A model generated the notes under the pieces. It did no database searches, was not told where the DNA came from, and saw nothing but the letters and a program-made list of their open reading frames with translations. Both the position numbers and the translations under genes were made by a program. From positions 124,001 to 188,000 of the forward strand of contig CAWGCG010000003.1 of assembly GCA_963821025.1 (NCBI GenBank): 64,000 nt of DNA. Direction: 5' to 3'. This document shows, piece after piece, positions 25,801 to 33,573 of this stretch. The stretch is from WHSW01 sp963821025 (GTDB lineage: Bacteria > Actinomycetota > Thermoleophilia > Solirubrobacterales > 70-9). Each line of letters starts with the position of its first letter. Positions within the stretch are counted from its first letter, which is position 1.

Positions 25801-26354
25801 CCGGGCTCTACGCCGGGGCGCTGCCGTGGCGCTCGGGCCGCGACCACAAGCAGCGGATGAAGCGCTGGAGCCATTCCGCCTCCCTGGTCAGCCTGGTCCG
25901 CGAGCAGGGACACGGCCGGGTGACGGTCGACGAGGCGGGCGGCGGTGTCGCCCACTATCCGGTCACCGACGAGGTCGATATCCGCAACATCCGCGCCGGG
26001 GTCGAGGCGCTGATCCGTGTCCACGAGGCGGCCGGCGCGACCGAGATCGTCGGCTCGGCGCGAAAGGCGCCCGACTGGAGCCGGGGCGAGGACCTGGAGG
26101 GGTTCATCGACCAGGTGACGTCGGCCCCGATCGCCCCGCGAGAGTTCCTCCTCTTCTCGGCCCACCAGATGGGCAGCTGCCGGATGGGAACGGATCCGGC
26201 GACCTCTGTCGCCAACCCTTGGGGCGAGCTCCACGATGCGCCCGGGGTCTGGATCGGCGACGCCAGCGCCTTCCCGACCGCATCGGGGACCAACCCGATG
26301 CTGACGATCATGGCGCTCGCCCGGCGCACCGCGCACGCGATCGCCGCGGCCTGA
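22863..26354 (+). CDS. Bifunctional aldehyde dehydrogenase / fatty-alcohol-oxidase-type GMC oxidoreductase fusion
   Basis: One uninterrupted frame of 1163 residues joins two enzymes. Residues about 10-475 are a full ALDH: GPWNYPLNNSFGDCIP (N148 region), FTGSVETGKKVM (NAD site), ELGGKDP with general base E243, and NNSGQVCISVERI with nucleophile C277. Residues about 500-640 match the helical domain that precedes GMC domains in long-chain fatty alcohol oxidases (RATLTALCDTFIPALDPPEG). Residues about 664-1163 are the GMC enzyme: FAD motif CVVGSGAGGGVIAGELAVAG, GTGVGGGTVVNWTN, catalytic-His block FSAHQMGSCRMGTD and final DASAFPTASGTNPMLTIMAL. Together they could take an alcohol to the aldehyde and then the acid within one chain. 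I see no start signal that would split it; the junction frame is continuous. Confidence 0.85.
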   Translation: MADARDPAPALNGIAVENPATGETIASVPELGAGQVGEMAAAARAAQPAWAELGFEERGEVLLAASRWLVANAERVVATIVAETGRPADETQFAEISYGLSALQFWARQAPAYLADEQIESASPIVRGRRMVVRYAPLGLVGVIGPWNYPLNNSFGDCIPALAAGNAVLLKPSEVTPLTSLVLAEMLVESGLPEDVFQVATGRGETGAALIDEADFVMFTGSVETGKKVMAQAAQTLTPVSLELGGKDPMIVLADADLERAANAAVSYGLNNSGQVCISVERIYVEDQVHDEFIDRVVAKVEALRQGPPGEPGTVDVGAIIFPAQIDLIEAHVRDAVDKGARVVTGGERGPGPGRFYRPTVLAEVDHSMRCMVEETFGPTLPVMRVRDAEQAVELANDGPYGLQASVWTRDTDRGEQLARRVEAGTAIVNDAQVNYAALELPMGGWKASGLGSRHGPEGIRKYTKRQSLMIAPGYAPAREAHHLPYSAPVSLAIGEAFAALATSELFDGVQRATLTALCDTFIPALDPPEGERDEHGFWARAASHAAVPEGVELALLQADPSEEEVAGLRGLLDALVENGIAAATPQDLREQIVHGFCDQSPEALAGISTLRAIAGTIFYALPDLGTGRNPTWDAIGYPGPVSPAPERRRPLEITVPEPGQTLEADVCVVGSGAGGGVIAGELAVAGKSVVVLEAGGYHDDRDFDQLELAAYQRSYLNGGPFATADGQISIVAGTGVGGGTVVNWTNCLRTYDRVRAEWASEHGLEGLDGPEFDAHLDSVSERIMVNDRCSDLSGPHLRLREATDAFGWDFRTILRNTDPASYDPASAAYLGFGDQSGSKQSTAKTYLVDAQRHGARIIAGARAERVLVESGRAAGVEAVWSDLEDGAGANGTGARFTVRAPTVVVAGGSIESPALLLRSQLGGRATGEFLRLHPTAAVTAYYDEPQDWCWGPPQAALSHQFEDTGDGHGFLLEGAQSTTGLYAGALPWRSGRDHKQRMKRWSHSASLVSLVREQGHGRVTVDEAGGGVAHYPVTDEVDIRNIRAGVEALIRVHEAAGATEIVGSARKAPDWSRGEDLEGFIDQVTSAPIAPREFLLFSAHQMGSCRMGTDPATSVANPWGELHDAPGVWIGDASAFPTASGTNPMLTIMALARRTAHAIAAA

Positions 26355-26365
26355 AGCGTGAGTCC

Positions 26366-26965
26366 CTACCGGGGCTCGATCAGCGCCGCCCAGATCTCGG
26401 TCAGCGTCCGCGTCGCCGTCTCGGCCGAGATCCGCGGCTCGTGCCCGAAGGCCTCCAGCAGGTAGGCCTCGGAGAGCAGGTTGAGCGCGCGCGCCGTCTC
26501 GGCGGGGTCGTTGAGCCCCTCGGCGACCTCGGCGAGCGCCGCGGCGAGCAGCTGGTTGAAGCGCTCACGGATCACGCGGCCCTCTGCCGCGATCCGGGGG
26601 TCGGCGGCGGCGGCCTCGGCCCTCGCGCGCAGGAGCGGCCCGTGGCGCCGATAGACGTCGACGGGCAGCTCGAGCGCGGCCGCGATCGCGGGGTGGCCAC
26701 GCTCGGCGCGCCCCGACTCGAGCGCCACCTCGGCCGCGTAGAGCTCCTCGATCGCCTCGCGGGTGGCCCGGGAGAGCAGGTCGCCGAGGTCGTCGAAGTG
26801 CCGGTAGAAGAGCGTCCGCCCGATCCCCGCCCGCTCCATGATCTCGCCGACGTTGAGCTCGGCGTAGGAGCGCTCGCGAACGAGCTCGCTGACCGCGGCG
26901 ACGATCCGCGCCCGGGCCTGCTCCCGGGTCCGCCGAGCCTCCGTTTCCGGTTTCGTCGCCGCCAT
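26366..26965 (-). CDS. TetR-family repressor
   Basis: The protein has 199 residues from ATG 26965. The HTH is RIVAAVSELVRERSYAELNV followed by GEIMERAGIGRTLFYRHFDD, the signature of TetR N-termini. The C-terminal ligand domain is helical and unremarkable (AEVAEGLNDPAETARALNLL). It is convergent with the ALDH-GMC fusion (11-nt gap) and divergent from the sulfatase gene. A 21-bp palindrome between the two starts covers both promoter regions, so it most likely represses itself and the sulfatase-dehalogenase-MMPL unit. Confidence 0.85.
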   Translation of the reverse strand: MAATKPETEARRTREQARARIVAAVSELVRERSYAELNVGEIMERAGIGRTLFYRHFDDLGDLLSRATREAIEELYAAEVALESGRAERGHPAIAAALELPVDVYRRHGPLLRARAEAAAADPRIAAEGRVIRERFNQLLAAALAEVAEGLNDPAETARALNLLSEAYLLEAFGHEPRISAETATRTLTEIWAALIEPR

Positions 26966-26966
26966 G

Positions 26967-26996
26967 TTGACACAGTGTGACACATTGTGTTACGGT
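26967..26996 (+). promoter_or_regulatory. Promoter of the sulfatase operon
   Basis: TTGACA (26967-26972), an 18-nt spacer, and TACGGT (26991-26996), which is 7 nt from ATG 27004. The spacer is almost entirely the TetR palindrome. Confidence 0.55.
26970..26990. promoter_or_regulatory. 21-bp palindrome, probable TetR operator
   Basis: ACACAGTGTGACACATTGTG plus a final T. Nine of ten positions per arm pair around a central A (ACACA-N-TGTG-N-CACA-N-TGTGT). It lies between the -35 and -10 of the sulfatase promoter and 5 nt upstream of the TetR ATG. Confidence 0.7.
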
Positions 26997-27003
26997 CCGC
27001 GCG

Positions 27004-28671
27004 ATGCACACGGGGGGAACGCCGAAGCGCAGCGGGGGCGAAGGTCCGAAGCGGTTGACGACGGCCACGCCCCTGCTGGCGCTCGCGGCGCTCATCGGGG
27101 CCGCCGTCACCGTCGCGCCGGCGGAGGCGCGCCCGGTTGGGGCCGGCGCTGACGCGCGCCCCAACATCCTCGTCGTGATGACCGACGACATGGCCTCTAC
27201 CGACCTCGCGCTGATGCCTAACGTCCGCCGGATGCTCGCCGCCAAGGGCACCAGGTTCGCCGATGCCGTCGACTCGTTCCCGCTCTGCTGTCCTGCACGC
27301 GCAACCTTCATCACCGGCCAGTACGCCCACAACCACGGGGTCAAGGGGAACTTCTATCCGTACGGCTGGTACGGGATGAAGCATCGCGCCAACACCCTCC
27401 CGAGCTGGCTGCAAGAGGCCGGGTACCGCACCGCGCTGATCGGGAAATGGCTGAATGGATACGGCGCGGTCGACGCCCACGGTGAGGTCCCGGCCGGCTT
27501 CGACATCTGGCGTGGTCTGCTCGACGTCTCCGCCTACGACTACTTCAACTTCGTCATGAACCGTGACGGCAAGCTGCGCAGCTGGGGCGATGCCGAGTTC
27601 GCACGCGGCCTGGTCGAGTTCGCGAACGTCGAGGTGACAGGCGGGATCGATACGGTCAACGAGGTGCTCGCGAGGCTCGCGGAGGTCTTCGGGCCCGCTC
27701 CCTATGACTACTGGGGCGCCGAGAACCCGAAGGACTACTCGCCCGACGTCACCGCCAAGATCACCGAGAACCTGGTCCGCGCCGAGCGCAACTCGCGCAA
27801 GCCGTTCTTCATCTGGTGGGCGCCGGCGGCGCCGCACCGCGAGGACGTGGCGACGACGCTGATGGGCCGCCCGGGACCGGATCCGCGGCCGGCGCCCCGC
27901 TACGCCGAGAAGAGCAAGCGCTACACGTTGCCGCGCCCGCCGAGCTTCAACGAGGCCGACCTCTCCGACAAGGCATCCCCGGTGACCGATGCAGCGCCGC
28001 CGCTGACCGCGGCCCAGATCGAGCAGCTGCAGCTCGACTACGAGGGCCGGGCGGGGTCGATGCTGGCGGTCGACGACCACGTGGCGAAGCTGGTGCAGAC
28101 GCTCCGATCGACCGACCAGCTGCAAAACACCCTGATCGTCTTCGTCTCCGACAACGGCTGGCTCCAGGGCGAGCACCGGATCGGCGGTGACAAGTTCCTG
28201 CCCTACGAGGAGTCGCTGCGGGTGCCGTTCATCCTCCGCGGCCCCGGGATCCGCGCGGGCCAGACGGTTCGCGGGCAGGTATCGAACATCGACTTCGCGC
28301 CCACCCTGCTCGACGCTGCGGGCGCAAAGCCCGGGCGGCGGATGGACGGGGTCTCGCTGCTTCCCACCGTCCGCGATCCGCGGCGGCGCCCCGAGCGCGC
28401 GCTCGAGATCGAGGCGCTGGCGCCGTTGTTCGAGGGCGCGATCCCGATCAACGCCTGGGATCGGCCCTATCGGGGCGTTCGCACCGACCGTTACACCTAC
28501 GTCGTTTGGTCGGAGACCCGAGAGACCGAGCTCTACGACCGCCGCAGCGACCCGGGCCAGCTCGTCAACGTCTCCGGTGAGCCGGACTACGAGCAGGTCG
28601 AGGCCCGGTTGGCGGCGAAGCTGGCGAAGCTCGAGGACTGCGCAGGCAGGTCGTGCAACGTGAGGCCGTGA
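27004..28671 (+). CDS. Exported sulfatase (formylglycine type I)
   Basis: The protein has 555 residues from ATG 27004. A signal-like hydrophobic segment (about 21-42) precedes the sulfatase domain: ARPNILVVMTDDMASTD with metal-binding D61 and D62, then SFPLCCPARATFITGQY, in which C95 of C-x-P-x-R would be converted to formylglycine. KWLNGYG, VFVSDNGWLQGEHR and a late GVRTDRYTYVVW complete the family pattern, closest in layout to arylsulfatases and N-acetylglucosamine-6-sulfatases. The sulfatase-modifying enzyme is not in the window. It is first in an operon with a dehalogenase-like hydrolase and an MMPL transporter under the TetR palindrome. Confidence 0.85.
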   Translation: MHTGGTPKRSGGEGPKRLTTATPLLALAALIGAAVTVAPAEARPVGAGADARPNILVVMTDDMASTDLALMPNVRRMLAAKGTRFADAVDSFPLCCPARATFITGQYAHNHGVKGNFYPYGWYGMKHRANTLPSWLQEAGYRTALIGKWLNGYGAVDAHGEVPAGFDIWRGLLDVSAYDYFNFVMNRDGKLRSWGDAEFARGLVEFANVEVTGGIDTVNEVLARLAEVFGPAPYDYWGAENPKDYSPDVTAKITENLVRAERNSRKPFFIWWAPAAPHREDVATTLMGRPGPDPRPAPRYAEKSKRYTLPRPPSFNEADLSDKASPVTDAAPPLTAAQIEQLQLDYEGRAGSMLAVDDHVAKLVQTLRSTDQLQNTLIVFVSDNGWLQGEHRIGGDKFLPYEESLRVPFILRGPGIRAGQTVRGQVSNIDFAPTLLDAAGAKPGRRMDGVSLLPTVRDPRRRPERALEIEALAPLFEGAIPINAWDRPYRGVRTDRYTYVVWSETRETELYDRRSDPGQLVNVSGEPDYEQVEARLAAKLAKLEDCAGRSCNVRP

Positions 28672-28683
28672 TTGGATCTGACC

Positions 28684-29565
28684 GTGGACACCTACCGCAC
28701 GCCTGACGAGCGCTTCGACAGCCTGCCCGGCTTTTCCTTCGAGCCCCGCTACCGGGAGGTCGACGGCCTGCGCCTCGCCCACATCGACGAGGGCGACGGG
28801 CCACCGGTCGTCTTCTTTCATGGCGAGCCGACCTGGTCTTATCTGTGGCGCAAGGTGATCGGCCCGGTCCGCGACGCCGGCTTTCGCTGCATCGCCCCCG
28901 ACCACGCCGGCTTCGGTCGCTCCGACAAGCCGACGGACGTCGACTGGTACTCCTATGACCGCCACGCCGAGCTGACCGCGACCCTGCTGCGGGACCTCGA
29001 CCTGCGCGACGCGACCGCGGTCGTCCACGACTGGGGCGGGCCGATCGGGTTGCGCCTCGCGGTCGAGCACCCGGAGCGGATCGCGCGGATGGTGATCATG
29101 GACACGGGCCTGTTCACGGGCGAGCAGCCGATGTCGGACGCCTGGAAGATGTTTCGCGACTTCGTCGAGCGCACCGAGGACCTGCCGATCTCGATGCTTG
29201 TTCGCGGCGCGGTCGCGCGCGACATGGACGACGCGGTCGCCGCCGCCTACGACGCTCCGTTCCCGGTCGCCGAGGCAAAGGCCGGTGCGCGCGCCTTTCC
29301 GTTGATGTTGCCGACGACGCCACAGGCGAACGGCGCTGCGGCGGGCAGGCGGGTGCTCGAGGCGCTGCGGTCCGACGAGCGGCCGAAGCTCTGCCTGTGG
29401 GCCGACTCGGACCCGATCATCCCGTTCGAGGTCGGTGAGCGCTTCGCGGCGGCGATCGGCGCCGAGGCGCCGGAGAAGGTCGAGCGGGCCTCGCACTTTC
29501 TCCAGGAGGATGCCGGCGAGTGGATCGGTGAGCGGATCGCCGAGTGGCTGGGGGCGAAGCGATGA
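28684..29565 (+). CDS. Haloalkane dehalogenase-like alpha/beta hydrolase
   Basis: The protein has 293 residues from GTG 28684 (VDTYRTPDERFDSLPGFSFE), the usual start of this family, preferred over an in-frame TTG at 28672. HGEPTWSYLWRK supplies the oxyanion/halide Glu-Trp pair, VVHDWGGPIGLRLA has nucleophile D116 followed by W117, WADSDPIIPF the acid, and ASHFLQEDAGEWIGE the catalytic His. An Asp nucleophile with adjacent Trp is diagnostic of haloalkane dehalogenases rather than esterases, most like subfamily I. The natural substrate in this operon may not be halogenated; epoxide hydrolases use related residues. It overlaps the MMPL gene by 4 nt. Confidence 0.8.
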   Translation: MDTYRTPDERFDSLPGFSFEPRYREVDGLRLAHIDEGDGPPVVFFHGEPTWSYLWRKVIGPVRDAGFRCIAPDHAGFGRSDKPTDVDWYSYDRHAELTATLLRDLDLRDATAVVHDWGGPIGLRLAVEHPERIARMVIMDTGLFTGEQPMSDAWKMFRDFVERTEDLPISMLVRGAVARDMDDAVAAAYDAPFPVAEAKAGARAFPLMLPTTPQANGAAAGRRVLEALRSDERPKLCLWADSDPIIPFEVGERFAAAIGAEAPEKVERASHFLQEDAGEWIGERIAEWLGAKR

Positions 29566-31997
29566 GCCTCGCGCTCTACCGCCTCGGACACCTCTGCGCC
29601 CGGCATCGGCTGGTCGTGATCGCGATCTGGGCGATCTTCGTGGTCGGCGTGGTCGCCGCCGCGAAGGGGGTCGGCAGCCAGACCTCCGACAACCTGACCC
29701 TTCCGGGCACCGGCTCGACCGCTGCCACCGACCTGCTCGACGACAAGCTCCCGAAGCAGGCCAACGGCACGGTGCCGATCGTGCTCGAGTCGAGCTCCGG
29801 CCGGCTCGACGGCGGCGCCAATCGCAAGGCGGTGAAGGCGACCGTGAGCTCGCTGCGGAGTTCGCCTGAGGTCCGCAGCGCGGTCAGCCCGCTGAGCGCC
29901 GAAGGTAAGGACGCGCTCTCGAAGGACGCGACGATCGCCTACATCTCGCTGACCCTGACCGAAGGCCCGGCGGAGTTGGACGAGGACGAAGGGAACGCGG
30001 TGCTCGACGCGGCCCAGCCGGCCCGCGACGCGGGCATCGCCGTCTCCGCAGGCGCCTACCTCGGTCAGGAGATCTCGAAGCCGAGCACCGAGTCGAGCGA
30101 GCGGATCGGGATCGCCGCGGCGATCCTCATCCTGCTGGTGACGCTGGGGACCGCGGTCGCGATGGCGCTGCCGATCGCCGTCGCGATCATCGGCGTGGTC
30201 ACCGGGATCAGCCTCATCGGACTGCTCGGCCACCTGATCTCGGTGCCGACGGTCGCCGCGACGCTGGGGACCATGATCGGCCTCGGGGTGGGGATCGACT
30301 ACTCGCTGTTCATCGTCACACGCTTCCGGCGACGGCTCGCGGACGGGCTCGAGGTCGAGGAGGCGATCGCCCGCGCGGCGGCCACATCGGGCAGCGCCGT
30401 CGCCTTCGCCGGCGGAACCGTCGTCATCGCGCTGCTCTCGCTGATTCTCGCCGACATCCCGATCGTCAGCGCGCTCGGCTTCTCGGCCGCGATCGTCGTC
30501 GTCGTCGCCGTGAGCGCGGCGACCACGCTGCTGCCGGCGCTGCTCGGCCTCGTGGGGCACAGGATCGAGAGCCTGCGTGTTCCTCACCTGACCCCCGAGC
30601 ACCACGACCATCGCCCACACGGCTGGGATCGCTGGGCCCGCGGAGTCGCCGGGCGTCCGTGGATCGCGATGATCGCCGCGGTCGTCCTGCTCGTCGTCCT
30701 GGCGCTGCCGCTGCGCGACATGCGACTCGGCCAGGAGGACGTCGGCGTGCTGCCGACCGACACGACGGCGCGCCAGGCCTACGACACGATCAAGCGTGGC
30801 TTCGGCGTCGGCCAGAATGGCCCCTTCCTGATCGCGGTCGAGTTCTCGAAGCCGGCCCGAAACGACCAGAGCAGCCTCGACCAGCTCAAGCAGCAGGAGG
30901 CGGCCCAAGAGCAGCAGCAGACCGACGCGATCAGCCAGCAGACCGAGGCGCTGGTCGCCGAGGGGGTGCCGGCCGACGAGGCCCAGGCGCAAGCGACACA
31001 GCAGGTCGAGGCCCAGGGCCCGTCGCAGGCGCAGCAGCGCAAGTCGGCGCAGCAGAAGAAGTTCCTCAAGTCGACAGCCTCCGACCCCGACCTGGTCAAG
31101 CTCGAGAACAAGATCGCCAAGGACCCCGGGATCAAGTCGGTGTCGCAGGCGAAGGTCGATCCGAGCGGCCGTGGCGCTGTCCTCAGCGCGGTGCCGACCA
31201 CTGCCCCCTCGGCCTACGCCACCCAGGACACGGTCAACCGGCTGCGCGATCAGGTGATTCCCGCGGCGACCAAGGGGACCAGCCTGACCGCCTACGTCGG
31301 CGGCACGACCGCCTCCTACATCGACCTCGCCGACCGGATCTCGGCGAAGTTGCCGTCGGTGATCGCGATCGTCGTCGCGCTCAGCTTCGTCCTCCTGCTG
31401 ATCGCCTTCCGCTCGGTCCTCGTCCCGGCGACGGCGGCACTGATGAACCTGCTCTCGGTCGCGGCAGCCTACGGGGTGCTCACGGCCGTGTTCGAGAAGG
31501 GCATCGGCGACAACCTGATCGGGCTCGAGCATCCGATTCCGATCGAGAGCTTCGTCCCGCTGTTGATGTTCGCGATCCTCTTCGGGCTCTCGATGGACTA
31601 TCAGGTGTTCCTGGTCTCTCGGATCGGTGAGGCGTGGCGCGCGCGAGGCGACAATCGCGAGGCGGTGATCGAGGGGCTGGCGAGCTCGGCCCGGGTGATC
31701 ACGGCGGCGGCGGCGATCATGGTCAGCGTCTTCGCCAGCTTCATCCTCAACGGCGACCCGACGGTGAAGCAGTTCGGGGTGGGGCTCGCCGTCGCGATCG
31801 CCATCGACGCGACGATCGTCCGCTGCCTGCTGGTGCCGGCGGCGATGGTCCTCCTGGGCGCGCGCAACTGGTGGCTGCCCGCCTGGCTCGACCGCATTTT
31901 GCCGCGAGTCGGGCTCGAGTCCGAGGACACACTGCCCGAGGTCGCAAGCGCCCCGGCGTCGGCGCCGTCGCCGTCGCCGAGCAAGGGCTCGACCTGA
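29562..31997 (+). CDS. MMPL-family RND transporter
   Basis: The protein has 811 residues from ATG 29562, overlapping the previous stop (ATGA). Two six-helix halves show the RND layout: first helix LVVIAIWAIFVVGVVAAAKG, helix block with VGIDYSLFIVTRFRRRLADG, and the second-half copy LSMDYQVFLVSRIGEAWRAR, which carry the Asp-Tyr pairs of the proton relay. The second periplasmic loop contains an unusual Gln/Ala-rich helical stretch (about residues 445-505), likely coiled coil. MMPL proteins export lipids or lipophilic compounds; here co-transcription with a sulfatase and a dehalogenase suggests export of a sulfated or chlorinated metabolite or its precursor. Confidence 0.8.
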   Translation: MSLALYRLGHLCARHRLVVIAIWAIFVVGVVAAAKGVGSQTSDNLTLPGTGSTAATDLLDDKLPKQANGTVPIVLESSSGRLDGGANRKAVKATVSSLRSSPEVRSAVSPLSAEGKDALSKDATIAYISLTLTEGPAELDEDEGNAVLDAAQPARDAGIAVSAGAYLGQEISKPSTESSERIGIAAAILILLVTLGTAVAMALPIAVAIIGVVTGISLIGLLGHLISVPTVAATLGTMIGLGVGIDYSLFIVTRFRRRLADGLEVEEAIARAAATSGSAVAFAGGTVVIALLSLILADIPIVSALGFSAAIVVVVAVSAATTLLPALLGLVGHRIESLRVPHLTPEHHDHRPHGWDRWARGVAGRPWIAMIAAVVLLVVLALPLRDMRLGQEDVGVLPTDTTARQAYDTIKRGFGVGQNGPFLIAVEFSKPARNDQSSLDQLKQQEAAQEQQQTDAISQQTEALVAEGVPADEAQAQATQQVEAQGPSQAQQRKSAQQKKFLKSTASDPDLVKLENKIAKDPGIKSVSQAKVDPSGRGAVLSAVPTTAPSAYATQDTVNRLRDQVIPAATKGTSLTAYVGGTTASYIDLADRISAKLPSVIAIVVALSFVLLLIAFRSVLVPATAALMNLLSVAAAYGVLTAVFEKGIGDNLIGLEHPIPIESFVPLLMFAILFGLSMDYQVFLVSRIGEAWRARGDNREAVIEGLASSARVITAAAAIMVSVFASFILNGDPTVKQFGVGLAVAIAIDATIVRCLLVPAAMVLLGARNWWLPAWLDRILPRVGLESEDTLPEVASAPASAPSPSPSKGST

Positions 31998-32016
31998 TCG
32001 GCGTGGTCTAGAGGCG

Positions 32017-32038
32017 TGATGCGGGTTGCCCGCACGCA
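32017..32038. terminator. Hairpin between convergent MMPL and hydrolase genes
   Basis: TGCGGG (32021-32026), loop TTG, CCCGCA (32030-32035), flanked by GCG/CGC. It lies in the 61-nt gap between the stops at 31997 and 32059. Confidence 0.55.
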
Positions 32039-32058
32039 CGGTCAGCCCACATCAACCT

Positions 32059-32871
32059 CTAGGCGTGCTGCTCGAGGAAGGGCAGTACGGCGGCGTCGAA
32101 CTCGTCCGGTCGCTCGAGGCTGAGCACGTGCGCCGTGTCGGCGATCTCGATCAGGTCGGCACCGGTGCCGGCGGCGAGCTCACGGGCGCCGGCGCTGACC
32201 CCCGGCACGTCGCGGGCGCCGATCACGACGAGCATGGGTGGCCGGAGGTCGGGTAGCCGTCCGAGCGCCGGCGGATCGAGCTCGGTCGGCTCGATCTCCG
32301 CCCCGCTTCGCTCGCGCGCCTCCTCGCGCTCGAGCGCGGCACGATTGAGCCGCGCGATCGTCTCGCGCACGCGGTCGTCGACGTCGCCGGGCTCTCGCCC
32401 GACGCCGTCAACCCACATCCGCAGCTCGAGCTCGTTGGCTGCGTCGATGCCGTCTCGCTCATAGGCGGCGTCGATCTCCTCCCAGCGTGCGAGCTGCTCG
32501 GGCGGGGGCTCCCAGCCCGACGGAGTCGCGACCACGGCGACCAGGGCGCCGACCCGCGCCGGCGTGAAGAGCGCGAGGTCGACGGCGGCCTTGCCGCCCA
32601 TCGACGCGCCGACCACCGCGGCGCGTTCGATCCCGGCGGCGTCCAATACGCCGAGGGCGTCGCCGTGAAGCGAATAGGGGCCGTCGGGGTCGGGCGATTC
32701 CCCGAAGCCGCGCTGGTCGTAGCGAACGAGGGTGAAGCGATCGCGCCAGCGCTGCCATTGCGGGTCCCACATCGACCGGTCGGCGATTCCCTCGTGGATC
32801 AACAGCACCTCCGGCCCCGAGCCGACGCGTTCGTAGGCGAGACCGTCCGGGGTGCGACTCGTCGGGCTCAC
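32059..32871 (-). CDS. Alpha/beta-fold hydrolase
   Basis: The protein has 270 residues from GTG 32871 (VSPTSRTPDGLAYERVGSG). HEGIADRSMWDPQW precedes RYDQRGFGESP; the nucleophile elbow is VGASMGGKAA (Ser), the acid VIGARDVPG (Asp) and the base DTAHVLSLERP (His). The triad is complete; the family includes 3-oxoadipate enol-lactonases and general esterases. The GTG overlaps the stop of the LmeA-like gene by 4 nt, so the two are translationally coupled. Confidence 0.75.
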   Translation of the reverse strand: MSPTSRTPDGLAYERVGSGPEVLLIHEGIADRSMWDPQWQRWRDRFTLVRYDQRGFGESPDPDGPYSLHGDALGVLDAAGIERAAVVGASMGGKAAVDLALFTPARVGALVAVVATPSGWEPPPEQLARWEEIDAAYERDGIDAANELELRMWVDGVGREPGDVDDRVRETIARLNRAALEREEARERSGAEIEPTELDPPALGRLPDLRPPMLVVIGARDVPGVSAGARELAAGTGADLIEIADTAHVLSLERPDEFDAAVLPFLEQHA

Positions 32872-33482
32872 AGGCGGACCACGATCGCAGCGGTGATCAG
32901 CTCGGCCACCGGCCCGGTTGGAAAGCCGGCGACGGTGCCGTCGCCGGAGACCACCCGGACGCGCCCGTCCTCGCTGCTCAGCTCCATCTCGAGGTCGACC
33001 GGGACCACGGTCTCGGTGTCGGCCAAGAACGGGTCCAAAATCGCGTCGAGCAGCGACTCGCCGGGGACCTCGACGCTCTCGAGCCCGAAGTCCGCCAGCG
33101 CCGTCGTCGACGCCTCGCCGCTCGCGACCAGCCGGTAGGGGCCCTTGCCGTCGCGGCTGAGCTCGAACCGCTCGAGCTCGAACGGTCCGGCGGTCGAGTC
33201 GGTGATCGAGACGTCGACCTTGGCGAAGCCGTCGAGGTCGTCGAAGACCCGCTCGCTGTGGTCGGGATCGAGGACCAGCTCGCTGGCGGTCACCTCGAAG
33301 CGCTCCCCGTCGGAGAACAACAGGCGCATCGCGGGCACCGCGCCGAGGGTCACCTCGGCGTTGCCGCCACCCTCGGTCAGGCGGCTCTCCACGCGCCGCT
33401 CGCCGAGCTCGGGCAAGAGCAGCTGGCTCATGACCAGCACGAAAACGACGATCCCGCCGACGATCAGCCCCCAACGAGCCAT
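32868..33482 (-). CDS. LmeA-like (DUF2993) lipid-binding envelope protein
   Basis: The protein has 204 residues from ATG 33482. A single N-terminal membrane anchor or uncleaved signal (WGLIVGGIVVFVLVMSQLLL) is followed by a tubular beta domain with the DUF2993 pattern: LPELGERRVESRLTEGG, a VTLGAVPAMRLLFSDG segment, and a final VSGDGTVAGFPTGPVAELI. In mycobacteria LmeA is a periplasmic protein needed for lipomannan maturation, so an envelope-lipid role is likely. It is divergent from the membrane PI-PLC-like gene (91-nt gap) and coupled to the hydrolase downstream. Confidence 0.7.
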   Translation of the reverse strand: MARWGLIVGGIVVFVLVMSQLLLPELGERRVESRLTEGGGNAEVTLGAVPAMRLLFSDGERFEVTASELVLDPDHSERVFDDLDGFAKVDVSITDSTAGPFELERFELSRDGKGPYRLVASGEASTTALADFGLESVEVPGESLLDAILDPFLADTETVVPVDLEMELSSEDGRVRVVSGDGTVAGFPTGPVAELITAAIVVRL

Positions 33483-33573
33483 GCGCAGAAGCTTTGCAGG
33501 GGCGGGGCGGTATTGGAGGCCGGCCGCTAGATTGCCCGCACCCGCACAAGGACGAGGAGGGGACACCGGGAGT

